From Trochalopteron elliotii (Eukaryota > Chordata > Aves > Passeriformes > Leiothrichidae): a stretch of DNA of 64,000 nucleotides. The stretch is taken from the NCBI GenBank assembly GCA_024734555.1, contig JANPWX010000151.1:1087311-1151310 (forward strand). The letters run 5' to 3'. A program made the position numbers and the translations under genes. Position 1 is the stretch's first letter. Each line of letters starts with the position of its first letter. Under the pieces are notes generated by a model that searched no databases, was not told the origin of the DNA, and saw only the letters and a program-made list of their open reading frames with translations. Below, piece by piece: positions 13,391 to 26,700 of this stretch.

Positions 13391-16183
13391 TTTGTTGGTG
13401 GCGCTGTCGATTCTTTCCTCTGTTGTCACTTCCTTGGTTGATGATTGATGAGAACTTGAGAAGAGATGATCTGGAGATAAATCTGGGTGTTAAAGGGCTT
13501 GTCTTCAAACTTCTCTTTTGATGGCCCACTCTCAGCTGCTCTGAATTACCCGATGCAAAGAAATCAATGACACACCCCCAGTACATGTACATATTCTACA
13601 TTGTTTCTTCAGATTCTCAGTGAAGTTACTGTAAATAGCGCAGAAGGGGTGAAAGTAATAACAATTGGGTTGTGGAAACTAGCATTTCATTTTTGTAGCT
13701 GAAGCTCAGTTCCTCAGCCTGCAGTACTACCCTGAACATCTGATGCTGGTGCAGCAGCATTCACCAAAATAACGGGAGAAGTGCGTTAACGCCTCTATGC
13801 TGTCTCTTTTTTTTTTTTTTTTTTTTTCTTTCTTTTAAGAAGGATGGTGGGGGAATTCCCAGCCGGGGAAGTCCCAAACAATGCGATTTATTTTCTTGCC
13901 CACTCAACCAGAAACAAAGGATAAGCCCCGGTGTTCCTATGGTGGTGTGATGAATGGAAGCCTATCGCTGCAGCCCGGGGGGATGACAGCCCTGGGATTT
14001 CCCCTTGCCTGGAGGCTGGGCCGGCAGGCTGTGTGCTGCAGGTGGCAGGAATGACAGCGCTGCTGCCTCCTTTGTGCAGCTCACTAGGGCAGCAGCTCCT
14101 TGAGTAAGTGTCAGACTTTACAATTCTTCCTGTTCTTTTGGTCTCCTGCTCCCAAATAATAGTGGGGATGAAAATAGTAGTGGGAGAAAGCTGTGGTTAA
14201 CCAGGGATGGGGGATCTCTCTGCTGTGACCAGTCCACAAGGATTTCTCACTTGATGCCAAAGGAAAAAATGAATGTCTGGAAAGTCACTGCTGAACTCTG
14301 GGATACAGGAGGTTGGCTCACATCCATAGCATAGGAGACTGGTCTTGCAACATTTCATCGTGGCTTTTTTTTTAGTTACGCTGCAAATTTGTTAGTCCTC
14401 AATCCCAAAAGACATTCTGCTGTTTTATAAACTGTGGATGGAACGATGGGTTCAGGAAGAACTTTATCTGTTGCTAGCTTGGGCAAAATCTATGCTGGCC
14501 CTCCCAGATGAGTGCTCCTGCACAGATTAGCTACACGTGTCTGTGAAATTACACCAGAAAAAGACCTTTTAACAGGTAAACCCGTTCCCAGGAGCCCAGC
14601 CTGGTGGCAGCTGCTGCTTTCCTTTTCCTTGATAATGAAAGTAGCCTTCAGAAGCCTTTTCCACAGGTGGCATTCCGTGCCCAGCCTGTGTCATTCCCCT
14701 TGGCACAGAACCACAACCCCTCCCCGGCCCTTTGCCTGGCGTGTGGAGGTGAGGAGCAGCACGAAGTTACCGAGGTGTGGAGGGTGAATATTCCTTCAGC
14801 TCTCTGGAGCACAGAAAGTAGGTTGTCATGGGTTCATTAAGAAGAGTGCAGAGCCTCTTTCTGGCAGCAGCAGATATATTTTATCTTACACAGCCCTCCT
14901 GGTTGTACTCGGCCTGGCTAAAGACAATGAATGTAACTTGTTAGGAAAAATAACTAAGGGAAAGTCCTGCCTACAACCCCCCTGCCATTCTGGCTTCCCT
15001 CGTGTTTTATAGGGTTTTTCTGAAAAATCCTCACCAGCAGTGCTGCTACATTAGCAATTGCATTTTTAAGTCCTACATCTCGGAGAATGCAAAACTAATC
15101 CTTTAAGGATTCTACCTGGCCACATAGCGCGTAAGAATTCCAGCAGGCCCTGAGTAAATCCTGCTTTAAATCCTGACCATCAGCAGCAATGGAGCAGTTA
15201 CCAGAAAAACGACTCTACAGGTAACAATGGGTGAAAGCAACAGTGCTGGCATGTGGCTGCATCTCCTCCTGGAGCCACAGGGAAGAAGGATGGGGTCTCA
15301 TGCTTCATTTTAGAGATGGTACTTGAGGGATATGATGAAGAGTTGCCTCCTTCCTTAGCCTGTATCCTTTTACACAGCACTCAAAATAAGGACCACCAGC
15401 AACAACAAAAAACAAACCTGCTCTAGAAACCAGCTCCAGAAAAAGTGATACTTTGCCTTGGCGCCTTGGGAACAGTGTGAGTGCCCATGGATACCAGAAA
15501 GGTGGATAAACTAGTATTTCATAACCTGCTGAGTAAGTGGTGCTTTTCTGGATGTCTCAGGGGCAGAAATCACGTGGCTTTCTGTAAGCAAAAGATAACA
15601 TCTCTTTTTTATTATTCACCTTCCATTATTCACGTTCTGTTATTCACACATATACAAATCCATATTACTTAGATACCAGAACCAAAGAGATATAAAAACC
15701 CCACAGTGATTTCTCCCCAAAAAAACCCCAAAAAGGCAAAAAAACAAAACAAAAAACTCCCAACAATTTGGGCAGAAGGGAGAGAGGGGGACAGTGCTAC
15801 TTGGGGCAGTGCTGACCTTGCAAGACAAAGCTAAACAGTTTAAGGAAACAAACTTCAGTTCCTTGAAACTGATGTATTTGTGTATCATTTTTTTTGTCCC
15901 TTAATACCATTCCCAGCAGGAAGCCTTCTAGTGGGCTGACCAACGTAACTCAAATCTGACTCAGAATTGGTTCCATCTGTTTTGTTGAATCCCAGGAACT
16001 TTAAAACCCACGGTAAGGTCAGGCTCCCTTTCCCATGTGGGCAATCCAAAGCCTGAGCGTGGCACTGGCACCGTGACTGGGCATGTTAGGAAGAAAAATG
16101 TGACAAGAAGGACACCTGTACTGAATACCAGGTAAGCGTGGCACTAAAAAGTGTAAGGCTGGATTACATAGGAATTAGCAGAC
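13391..16183. other. Intergenic region between MICAL3 and BID
   Basis: About 2.8 kb with no gene I can support. It contains a poly(T) run near 13807-13827 and short chance open frames only. The composition rises in GC towards the CpG island that follows. Confidence 0.6.
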
Positions 16184-16504
16184 CTGAAAGGAGGTTGTAG
16201 CAAAGTGGGGGCTGGCCTCTTCTCCCAGGGAACAAGTGACAGAATGAGAGCACAAAGTCTTTAACTGCACCCGGGGAGGTTCGGGTTGGACATTAGGAGT
16301 AATTTCTTCACAGGAAGGTGATCAGACATTGGAATGGGCTTCCCAGGGGGTGGTGGAGTCACTGTCCCGGGAGGTGTTTAAGGGAAGATTGGGTGCGGCA
16401 CTGAGTGCCGGCTGTGGGTGACACGGTGGTGTTCGGTCACAGCTTGGAGCCCATGATCTCAGCGGTCTTTTCCAACCTAACTGGTTCTGATTCTGTGATT
16501 TTAA
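16184..16504 (+). mobile_element. CR1 LINE 3' fragment (+ orientation)
   Basis: Contains the typical order of the CR1 3' end: a GGCCTCTTCTCCCAGG block, an 'aggttcgggttggacattag' block, a TTCTTCACAGGAAGGTGATC block, TTGGAATGGGCTTCCCAGG, GGTGGTGGAGTC, and a final TTCTGTGATTTTA. CR1 is the dominant LINE of birds and is usually 5'-truncated like this. It ends just before the CpG island. It carries several CpG sites still intact but is diverged from the remembered consensus. Confidence 0.85.
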
Positions 16505-16659
16505 GCCCACGAAACGATCTTAAACGAAAATCTGCATTTATTTGGCAGGGACAGAAATGGCTGTAGATGTGTTAGGAGCAGCCTTTGGCCAAGCAGCACC
16601 GCGTCGGGACCCATCAGAATTCCAGAACGCGGATCGCTGGCGGGAGGGCTGTGGGGAGA

Positions 16660-16840
16660 CCCGGATCGGGCGGATCCCGAGGCCCGGGGCCATTCCCGAG
16701 ACCGGGCGGATCCTGAGGCGATTCCCGGGGGCTATTCCCGATTCCCGGGGGCTATTCCCGATTCCCGGGCAGATCTCAAGGCCGGGGCGATTTCCGAGGT
16801 CCGGGCGAACCCCGATTCCCGGGTCTATTCCCGGTCCCTC
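16660..16840. repeat. GC-rich minisatellite with ATTCCC motif
   Basis: Two exact adjacent 20-bp units (16721-16740 and 16741-16760) consist of ATTCCCGGGG followed by GCTATTCCCG. More diverged ATTCCC/CCGGGCG copies lie on both sides. The array sits upstream of the presumed BID promoter and may have contributed to the assembly gap nearby. Confidence 0.7.
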
Positions 16841-16973
16841 ACGCCCTCACCCCGCGGCCGTTGGGCCGAGCCCGGAGCGGGCGCGTGCCCCGCGTTCCCG
16901 CCCGCCGCGGGGCGGGGCCGTTGAGGCTCTCAAATATAGAGCAAAGAAGCGCGGCCGTAGTCGTGAAGGAGCT

Positions 16974-17345
16974 NNNNNNNNNNNNNNNNNNNNNNNNNNN
17001 NNNNNNNNNNNNNNNNNNNNNNNNNNNNNNNNNNNNNNNNNNNNNNNNNNNNNNNNNNNNNNNNNNNNNNNNNNNNNNNNNNNNNNNNNNNNNNNNNNNN
17101 NNNNNNNNNNNNNNNNNNNNNNNNNNNNNNNNNNNNNNNNNNNNNNNNNNNNNNNNNNNNNNNNNNNNNNNNNNNNNNNNNNNNNNNNNNNNNNNNNNNN
17201 NNNNNNNNNNNNNNNNNNNNNNNNNNNNNNNNNNNNNNNNNNNNNNNNNNNNNNNNNNNNNNNNNNNNNNNNNNNNNNNNNNNNNNNNNNNNNNNNNNNN
17301 NNNNNNNNNNNNNNNNNNNNNNNNNNNNNNNNNNNNNNNNNNNNN
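16974..17345. other. Assembly gap (372 N)
   Basis: A run of 372 undetermined bases inside the CpG island. Any frame crossing it is meaningless. It probably hides part of the BID first exon or core promoter. Confidence 0.99.
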
Positions 17346-17760
17346 CGCCCGGGAAGCGCCGGTGGCCGTGGCGGTGTCGGGCCCGGAGGTGCCGGCAGCG
17401 GCTCGCAGCCCCCTAAGGCTGGGGGGTGGAGCGACCCTGTGGGGGTCCCGTGTGCGCGATCTGCTTTCTCTTCTGGGTGCTGAAAGCTCCTCTGCTTCCC
17501 GGCCGATCTCCTGCTTCCTTTCCGCCCGCCGAATCCGGCCTTGCCTTTCAGCGGCGTGCTTGTTTCTTCCTTCGCTCTGTTTCCTGCTCGGTGGCTGCCG
17601 CTGTCCCGCGGGTCCCTCCTCGGCCGTGCTGGGAGTGATTCTCCCGCTCTGCCATCGGCTCGGGCCCCTCCGCTGCTTCTCCCGGCGGCATCAGCCGCTC
17701 CGCTTCCCCCTGGTCCCCGCTGCTGTCCGAACCGGCCCCCCTGCCTCCCACCCAGCTTCA

Positions 17761-20700
17761 GGTACTTCATAAAACCGCAGAAAGTTCTCTTTGCCTCTGG
17801 GCTGCGTGGCCAAGGGCAACATCTCCTCCTGAGTTTCTGGTGAAGGCTGTCAGCGGTATTGGTGGGGCAGGGGAGAGGAAGGAATTAATTCTGTAGCGGC
17901 GAATTAACTCCAGAAGAGACACGTGTTTGCCTCCAGCCTTCCAGCAACAGGGGGATGTGGGAGTGGCTGCTCCGGCAAGAAAGGGTTTCTAATAATAGCG
18001 CTAACATTTTTAGGAAGAGCAGGTGATACAGATGAGTCAGTTCGGTGTGAGCTTTTCTCCTCGCCTCCCCCGAAGCTGTAGGTGTCAGGTGTTGAGGTGC
18101 TGAGCGCCTTTGGCTGTCCCTTTGTTTCCCGTGAGCAGACACACACGGGACTTGTTGGATTCAGGGTGAGTGAAGGCTGGAACAAGAGGCCGGGTAACGT
18201 GTGAAGTGGAAGGGAACGGGGTGAGCACGTTTCCTTCCTTAAAATAGTGTTTCTGTAAGTTACACGCTCTGGTGATGGTCTCTGTACCGTGGAGTGACAG
18301 TGGCTCTGAAACTGGTGGGTTTGGCGGGGGGGAGATGTTCTTGTCTTCTTTTAAATGATAATATTTTGTAACTTCAATTAAAAAAAAAAGGTGTAGTGCC
18401 TCAGAGTTATCTAAATCGTTAAAGTCTTCATTCAGAAAGTCACTGTTTATTTTAGAAACAGTGAACTTTTCTTTGTATCTCTTGGAGTATCCGGGGTGTA
18501 ATCTTGTGGTGGGATACTTGTTATGTGTTCAAAACGGTTAAAGTGTTCGGTGGAGGAAGGAGCAAAGTGCTTCCCCGACAGGAAATTTTCTTTTTTGAAG
18601 TTTTTGTTTTGCTTTGTTTTTTTTTGGTAGAGGACTTTTGCAAAAAGTCCACCTGTGGGGAGAGTGGTTTTTATTCTGTTATAACTTTTTGTCACTAATC
18701 AGACCGAAACTGTTTTCACCTGCCTGTGGAAGCATAACATCTTAGAATGTGTTATTTAAAAAGAAGGGGGTTTCTGTGTGTTTTTTTTTTTTTTTCTTCT
18801 CCTTTGCAACCTCTTTATGTGAGTTTAGTGCTATTCAGTGTCTTCTTTAGGATAACTTTGCAACACATATTCCTGGCGATCTCTTCTGTGCCCCTGGTGT
18901 TACACAAAAACACTGGGGGAATGCATTGTATAAAAAGTAGCACCCTGTTATTCGCTTGAATTTCTGCAACTTGTCACTTCCCGTTTTCTTATCTTCGTTT
19001 CTACGTCTCTTGTCTTTCATTAGAGGTATCTGGCAGGGCTTGGGGACCTGCTGAGGTAAAACACTTCCACTGTGAATGTGCAGAGTGCAGCAGGTGATGG
19101 TAAACCTTGTGGCCAGGCTGCCCTGTACCAAGGAAGGCTGGTGTGAAAAACCTCCCCTTCTGATTTGTCAGCTCCTTCTTGTTTGCATCTGGTGACATTT
19201 GCTGAATTTAGGAAGAAAAAAACGTGACTGATTTTTGATTAGGTGGTTTGGTTGGGTTCCTGCCCTCCCAGTTTCTTAAAACCAGATTAGGCCAGCTGAG
19301 ACTGCAGCTGAGTTTCTCACTGTGCACAGGCAGCAGAACAGTGCACAGCACTCCACCAGGGCTGCCTGTGCCAACCTGGAGTCTGTGCTCCTGGAATCTG
19401 GACGTGTCTGAACCCAGAAACAGAGCTCTACACCTCTGGATAATGTGAGGGCCTCGTTAAGGTGCTCAGTGTGGCTTTTTATTACTGTTAGATCCTAAAC
19501 CAGTAAGAACTGTGATGTATAATTCCCCAATTATATGGGTGGTGTGTGTGTATTCACTGAACACTCTCACCTGAGGTCATTTATTGCCATGTTTCCCTGT
19601 ATTGTGTTTTTCCTGTGTAACAGGATGACAGGAGTCATCCACACTCAGCAGGAGTCTGAGGAGCTGACAGATCAAACAGAGTTTGGGTTTTTTTTTTTCC
19701 TGTAATAGAATGAAAATGTTTAAAGTAGAAGCAGACAGACACATAAATCTAGTGACTGTCACCTCTGGAGACTTTCCTGGAGCAGCCTGGCTCGGAAGTC
19801 ATGGGATGGGGGAGAAGGGAGTGTCTCTAATAACTCTGAGCAGGTTTCTGTTCCTGGTGCAAGGGCTGCTGGTGTGACTGTGGAGGAGCAGCCTCGAGGT
19901 GCTGGTTCCTTGATAAGGAACTCCTTTGGCCTCGGGGTATGAACTCCCCGGCAGGGAAGAGCCAGCCTGGGCCGCAGTTTCTCTGCTGAAGGGAACTGCA
20001 GATGGGGCACGTTTCGTTTTCACTGCTTAGCAGGCCCTGGATGAGTGACAGAGCAGAATTTACTAGCGATTTCGGGTTGGGTTTTTGGGTTGTTTCCTTC
20101 TCCCTCTTTTTTTCTTGGCATGCCATGGCTTTTTGTTTGGGTCAGATTACAGAGTTTTGGGGGCTGGAATTACCTGCATATCTGTGTGCTGTGCAAAGCC
20201 AAGTGCATGAAAGTATTTCTCATTGGTGAGTGGAGCTTGTGGGTGCAAAATTCTTGGAAGTCTGACCCCTTTTTTAGTTTTGGATGGCTTTGCTTGGGGT
20301 TGGAGGAGGTTGCAGGGGGCTGGGTTTAGCTTTAGTTAAAGTTTATCAGTTGTGATTACGGTGTGTGCGTAGGCGGTCCCTTCCTCAGAGATTTTACAAG
20401 TCTGATTTTTTTGACCCAGACGAGATAGGAAGGATATAGGGAAATGAGGGGTAAGATGTAGAAAGAAATGTTGAGTCACACAGTGTCCAATGTCATTCTT
20501 TACGTTTGGCAGCGATCTATTAAGCTTGATTTATACCAGATGTGTGTAGTGAACCACGTCCTGCCATCCTGCTGTCACCCCATCTATACTGGGAAGAGAA
20601 CAGGACTCTGGAGCTGCCAGTGCTGTGCATTAGGCACCTCCTTACCCCTGGATGAGCTGGCAGGGATTGCCTCCGCGGTGCTTTCTGAGGCAGTTGCTCA

Positions 20701-23700
20701 TTGCAGAGCTGTGTTGATGACTCTTTCACACCCTTCTTGGCAAACAGCTGCTCCAAGAATCCTTCAGCCTCTCCCCTTGAGGCTGGGAGCATTGTTAGCA
20801 CTGCCTTGATCCAGTCTGCTGCTTTCCCTTCTCTTGGCACCTCTTGGCACTGTTTGGCCCTGGTGGGCTTTGGCTGGACTGGCCATGCTGGCAAACATGA
20901 GGAAAGGGCTGTACCCCATCATGAATTTTGGGACTTCTGCTCTTTCTCCCATGAGAGGACAGTGTCATGGTGGCTTTAAACTCCTCCTAACTCCTAGCTT
21001 GCTCCCCACTTTCCTCTAAACTCTCAGAGCTTTTATTCAGCTTCACTGAAGTATGAGCAGGGGAATTGGGCTGTGTGTGCAATCATGGCACACGTGGATG
21101 TTGGATTTTTGTTTAAATGTCTGCAAACCTGTCCTATTTCCTGGTAAAATGCTGGGACTGTGACCTTTGTGCTCTTACTGCTGTTTATAGAATGGGCAAT
21201 ACCCAGGTCTCTCAAATATTTTGGGCTGTTTCCTTCATCTTTAAAGGACCCACATGTTCCTTGGTAAGTGTAGCTTGTGGTTGTTCAGTGTAATTGCTGT
21301 AAATACCTTCAGACTGACAGCCAGACAAAACAAATCTACTTAATCAGCAGTCGGTCTATTTTGGGTTTGTAAGCTCTTCCTCTTTCAACATCAACCTGTT
21401 CCTCCTAAGGTAGAACAGAAAGTGAAATGGTTTTGCTTTGTTTCGTGCACAGTCATGTCATGTCTTCTCCTAGAAAAACAGAAACTTTTTCACTGTGCTT
21501 GTAGACCTACAGCAAAGAGAGCCCGTAGGTGTTGAGTGGAAGAAACAACCTGCTGAGGCATCTCCTGTGAGCCTGGCACTAGGAAATGTGTTCTCCTGCA
21601 GGCATCTATTGACAATTTGCCAGTTCCCAAATGGCTCCTGCAGTGTTTCTTTGAGAGGGAGGATTTCCTTAGCTCTGTAACATTGTGAAAGGTGTTTAAA
21701 AGAGATGTTACTTTCTTTAATGCTCACAGTTGCTGTCAAACAACTTTGATCAGGGTGATGAATGCTGCTTTGAGTTACTAGAATTTTTGGCTGCCTGGTT
21801 TGATTCACAACTTTCTTTTTAAGGTTCTTGAGGGTTTCTGGCCTCCTGTCACAAGAGATTCCTTCAAGATTATCTTGTTTTTTTTTTTTTTTAATTTTTT
21901 TTGTACTGGCTTCATCGTTTTAACTGTCGTGGTGGGAATGGAGGTTGCAGTGCAGCACAGTGGGAGAAGGGAATCAAAAGATCTGTGTAAGGCTTTCCTT
22001 CTGGGGATCAGCTCTGGTTGTCTGTGCTGGGGCACAGCTGTTTCATAAAAGTGAGGAGCTACAGAGTTCCATCTCTGATACCCTGGATATTCAGGAGGAG
22101 AGGAGCCCGTTGAAAATTCACTTTCATGTTCTGGCAAAGCTGTCAAATATTGACACAGGGTTGTGGATGCTCTCAGAGCACGTGAGCATGAAGCTGTGAA
22201 GATTTGTCTTTGTACCCCTTCCTCTAGAAATGCTTTGGGTCTTTTTATGATGAATGTTCAGAGTCTGAGAGGGTGAGCAGGCACCACTGAAGTCATTCTG
22301 GGCAATACCAGCTGTGAGAATTCCCTTGACAGTAAATTGTCCAGTGCACTGCATTGTTCCTTAGCAGCTCCTTGAGTGCCCTCCTGGCTGTTACATCAGC
22401 ACCTTTGTTTTACCTAAGCAGGGAGCTCCTGAAGTGCTGTTCTCTGCATGTGTAATTTCTGATGGGCCACTCTGATCCAGTGTTTAAACTTCACACTGAA
22501 GCATCTTTACAGCTTCTGTTTATTCCAGAAAGCAATGCAGATATTCGTGGTGCTTATCAGTCTAGAAAGGGAATTCTTGCCTGCTCATGTGGCCTGAAAG
22601 GCAGAGGGAATGCTGCTGTTAGGGGCCACCTGTGTCCATAAAGCTGTCTTTTTAAATTCTTTTTTTAATTACTTCTGACCAATTCCTTGCTTTGCTTATC
22701 TAACTTGCCAGTCAGGCAAAGGAAAGACAGATTTACATTCCCCTTTACTGTTGGTGTCAGCTGTGAAATGCATCCAGGCTGCTAAATGACATTCCTGATG
22801 GCTGGTCTGTGCTCACGCTGGCACAGAACAGTATTAAAACTTGTATTAGAACTAAAATCGGGAGGATTCTTGTGTCCTGTAGGTGGCATGGCAGTTCTTG
22901 TATCCAGTCCCACGCTCTGAGCTCTTGGGGCTGGCAGAGCCTGGCCAAGTGTCACCTGCAGCTCTCAGAGCTGAAACTGTGTCTGCTGCAGGACCTGAGC
23001 ACTTTGTTACTCCTCCAGTGTAAAATCAGCTTTGCCAGAGCACAGGACCCAGTGCCCACGGCCCAGCTGGGATGTGCTCTAAATCCTCAACGATTTCTCT
23101 GCATTTCTTCCATTTCTCTGGTTGGACACTGTCATTTACACACCACCAGTGATGAGTGGAGTTTGTCCCAGGGCTGCCTGCTCTCTGTTTGTCCTTCCTT
23201 GATAATGTCAAAACACTGGCACTGTGATTCCTCAGTGCTTCCTGCTTTTCCATCATTTCTGAGAGGCAAACATGAGAGCTGCTTGCATGTGCTCTAGCAG
23301 GGGTCTGTTGCAGCTGCTGGGCTGAAATAGTTAATTTGGAACAGGAAGCCAGCCCTGTAAAGACCAGCAGGCTTGTGTGATAGTGGTGATGGTGCTTTTT
23401 CACCAGGGTTTGCTCTGCTCCCTCCAGCCAGGTCCTGAGGAAAGATAAAAGTATTTTCCTAATCTTACCGAGGAGGTGAAGTGCAGGATGAGCTTACCGG
23501 GCTGCAGTTCCTTTGCTCAACACCAGAAGGGAAAAACTCGGCCCAGTGCCAGATCCAAAAAACCCTGATTCCCAAAATCCAAGTCCTGCCCTTACCTCTT
23601 AGGTGTGGCTATGCCCAAAACATGGAGATGTGGAAATTCTAGCTGTAGTTAGCAGAATTTAAATTCCAGCTGCAGGCTTCCTGCTGACTCAGTTTGAGCT

Positions 23701-26700
23701 CAGCTGTGTCTGTGGGCTGGCTGCTGAAGAATAAAGTGTTTTTGTGCTGCCTCTATCACTGCTCCCATACAGAAACCACAGTGATGAGAAGTTCCTGCCT
23801 GTTTGTTTTTTAAGAGCATTAGTAATGTGGCAGTGCTCCTTCTTACTCATTCATGTGCTGCGTGGGGGCTGGGCACCAGAGCTTTTGGAGCCAAATGAGA
23901 AGGCTGGTTGGTGAGGGGTTTGGATGTTTTTCTTCCTAAGAAGTCAAAGCACTGCCCTGATAACCACAAGATCGCTGCAATTCATGTCATCCTGAAAGGG
24001 CAAAAGACCTTCGGGAGCTTGAATAAATTTCTCTCAGAAAGGCCAACTGCCAGCTCCTTTTTAGAATTGTGTGTCATAAAGTTTTTCTTCCAAAGAGGAA
24101 GATAAACTCCCTTTAAACAGAGTGCATTATATTTCCAAGCCAAAATACACAGCTGAAGGTGCTTGGTGGCCAGGCTGAGATGATAATTCTCTACTAAAGC
24201 AGCATAAAGAAGCAAAGGTAAAAATGCCCCAGGTAAGGCAGTAGTAAGTATTCAGCATGTTTTGCATCAAAGGAATAAATGGTTATTGTTTGTGCTGGGC
24301 TTTCTTTTCCCTCGCTGGAGAGATCAGTAGTGACATTATTTGCATCCTAAAGAAGGAGGCAATTTGAAGCTGAAAGGAAGAGAAACAAAAGCTGAAAACC
24401 TCAAGCAGTTGCCGTCCTGCTTAGAAGTATCAAGGAGAGGTTATCTTGGTTGGATTTTAAGTAGTCTCATGATTCCTGACTAACAGGGCATTCCTCCCGA
24501 GAGCAGAGTAAATAAATCGCCGGTGACTGGGGCGGGAGGTGTGTCCTGCTCTGGGCCAGTGAGCTGCTGGTGTCTCCAAGTGTGCTCCTCATGACTTGTC
24601 AGTTTTGCCACTTCCAAGACGAGCTCTTGGTGTTGCCTATTTCCCCAGAGGCAGATGGGTGGAAATACCCTTGGTTTGGACGCAGGGAAAGTCCCGGCAC
24701 TCTCCAAGCCAACAGCTTTGGTTTAACAGTTTTTGTGGGTTTAACAGCCGACAGCTTTGGTGTTAACCAGAGGTACCAAGCCATCCTTTAGTTTCACAGC
24801 TCTGTGTGTGTGTGTCCATACGTGCCCAGAGGGTCTTGTTGAGCCCACCCTTCACCTGGCTTATACATTGCAATATTTTTGTTCTCCCACCATCCTGCTT
24901 CTCCTTCCAGAGCCTAGAAGCAAATTCTGCCTTAGGAGTGAGTCTCAAATAAAGCAAAATCTTGGGGTATTCTAAACATTGCTACAGGCTGGCAAATCCT
25001 TTGCAGAGTAAGGAGCGATGGGAACAGGTTTCCTGGGTAATAATAACATCTTATTTACTCGTGTCAGCACTGTTGTTTTTGCACTCCAGCAAGAGACCTT
25101 CCCTGGACTGTTTAGTTCCTGTTGCAAGTGGAGCATTGCAGAGTGGTGAAGCTTTTGGTGACTTTGGGCTCTGTGATGTGGTATTTGCTTACACTCTCCT
25201 GACCTGAAGTGCTGCAGACAGCAGTGGCACAGCTCAGAATATCCTCAAATAAGGAACTTCCTAACTCTGCCGTGCTGTTTCTCTTTCTTTGTTTTCCAGT
25301 AGTGACTGGTTATGTAAAGTAGTTGTGCCTGTGGCAAGTTCTCATGGAGACAGTAAAATTGAGTGGTTGTGGTTTGATATGTGGATTTAAAATGTCAGGA
25401 CATACCAAATACTTGCTTTCCCTGCCTGTAAAATGATGCCCCATGGTCTGTAAAAAGCTCCGTGGCTCAGCAGTGAAACATCTGCCTGCAGGACAGGTGA
25501 GTGCCACCAGGTCCTGGAAGGGACAAAGAAAACATTGTTTTATTTCTTCCAATAATGTTGTCATCCTGACTGCCACTCCCAAAGTTCTTACCTTTCAGCT
25601 GCAATGCTCAGGTTGGAAGTTTTTGACTTTGCAGCGACCGATGCTTTGTTGTGGCTTCTGCTTTGGAGATTTGAAGTGCTCCTAACTCAAACGCGAGACA
25701 TAAACATCTTGACAGCTCACACAATAGATCCATTGAGCAGACATTGTCACTGCCTGGTGTTTGTCTGGGAGGTGTCTGGGGATCTAGACACGGAATTAAA
25801 GGAGTCAGTCCTTTTAATTTTAAATTTAAATTAAATTAAAGGCCCATTCCCTGCTGAGCAGAGTGTTTTCCTAACCAGTTAAACAGTTTCCTAACTATTC
25901 CTAACCAGAAGAGTAACTCCAGGCTGAGCTGTGAGGAGAGGTGAACAGTCTGAGGGGAAGGGATGACAAGCACAGACACTCTTTGTGGGGTGGTTTCTTT
26001 TCTGAGCTGTCTTGAGCACGTAGCACAAGTGTGGAGGTAAAAACTGATTTTTAGGGTGGCTTAGCACTGCTGCAGGGATTTTGGGACCTGCTGCTGTTCG
26101 GGCAGCCCTGAGAGCTGTGGGAAGTTCCCACCAGCAGGTAACCACCTGTAATGGAGTATAATAGAGTGTATGAGGCTTTCCCTTTGGATTGAGGTGTGGG
26201 AGAGGGGCATGGAATGCCAGTTGTCTTGCAGTCCTGCTTCTGCCTCTTTTCCACCCTGCAAACTTGCAGTGCCATCTCTCCTTAAGGCCTGGAATTGTGG
26301 GGTTCTGGCCCTGCCTGCTCTTGCCTCTAATGATTCCACCCCTCATTGGTGGAAAAAGCTCCTCTGGTGAGTTCCCTGTGAGATTTAAAGGATAATGCAG
26401 CTTGGGGTGGGACACCAGACCTGAAGGAGCTCTGTGTTGTTGGAGAGCAGCAAGGGCCATCCCTCAGGGGGTACTCAGCCCCATCTAAAGACCCAGGATT
26501 GCCTTGGAGAAAACACTCAAAGAGTTCACCTGTGAAAAATCACAGAATTCACTTATGCAAACTGCTGTGTGTGGGTGGGATGAGGTCTTTCCTGCTGCAC
26601 TGACAGGCTGCTGATGGATGTGCTTCTCTAACTGTAATTATGTTTTCTTCCTCTCCACAATCCTGCATCCCATACAATGTTGAGTTGGAATGAGCATGCC

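Larger units (their letters stand above)
16560..17760 (+). promoter_or_regulatory. BID: CpG island, probable BID promoter and first exon
   Basis: Very GC- and CpG-rich sequence on both sides of an assembly gap, including a GC-box (GGGGCGGGGCC near 16909) that could bind Sp1-type factors. It is the only CpG island between the MICAL3 poly(A) site and the first BID coding exon, and BID is transcribed away from it. I therefore infer it holds the BID transcription start and a non-coding exon 1. The exact exon and donor cannot be chosen because the gap removes the core. Long open frames here are a by-product of high GC. Confidence 0.6.

Noticed and set aside
16542..17770. Frames of about 300 codons on both strands across the CpG island
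   Set aside because: They run through 372 undetermined bases and exist only because of Ns and high GC.
22809..23297. 162-codon open frame on + in BID intron 1
   Set aside because: No recognisable domain, Cys/Ser/Leu-rich composition typical of a chance frame in GC-rich DNA, no splice or promoter context.
25450..25520. tRNA-like stretch (GTGGCTCAGCAGTGAAAC) considered as SINE or tRNA gene
   Set aside because: Only a weak A-box-like match; no cloverleaf, convincing B-box or tail found.
25891..26460. 189-codon open frame on -
   Set aside because: The longest gap-free open frame in BID intron 1, but no motif, repeat or conserved block; treated as chance.
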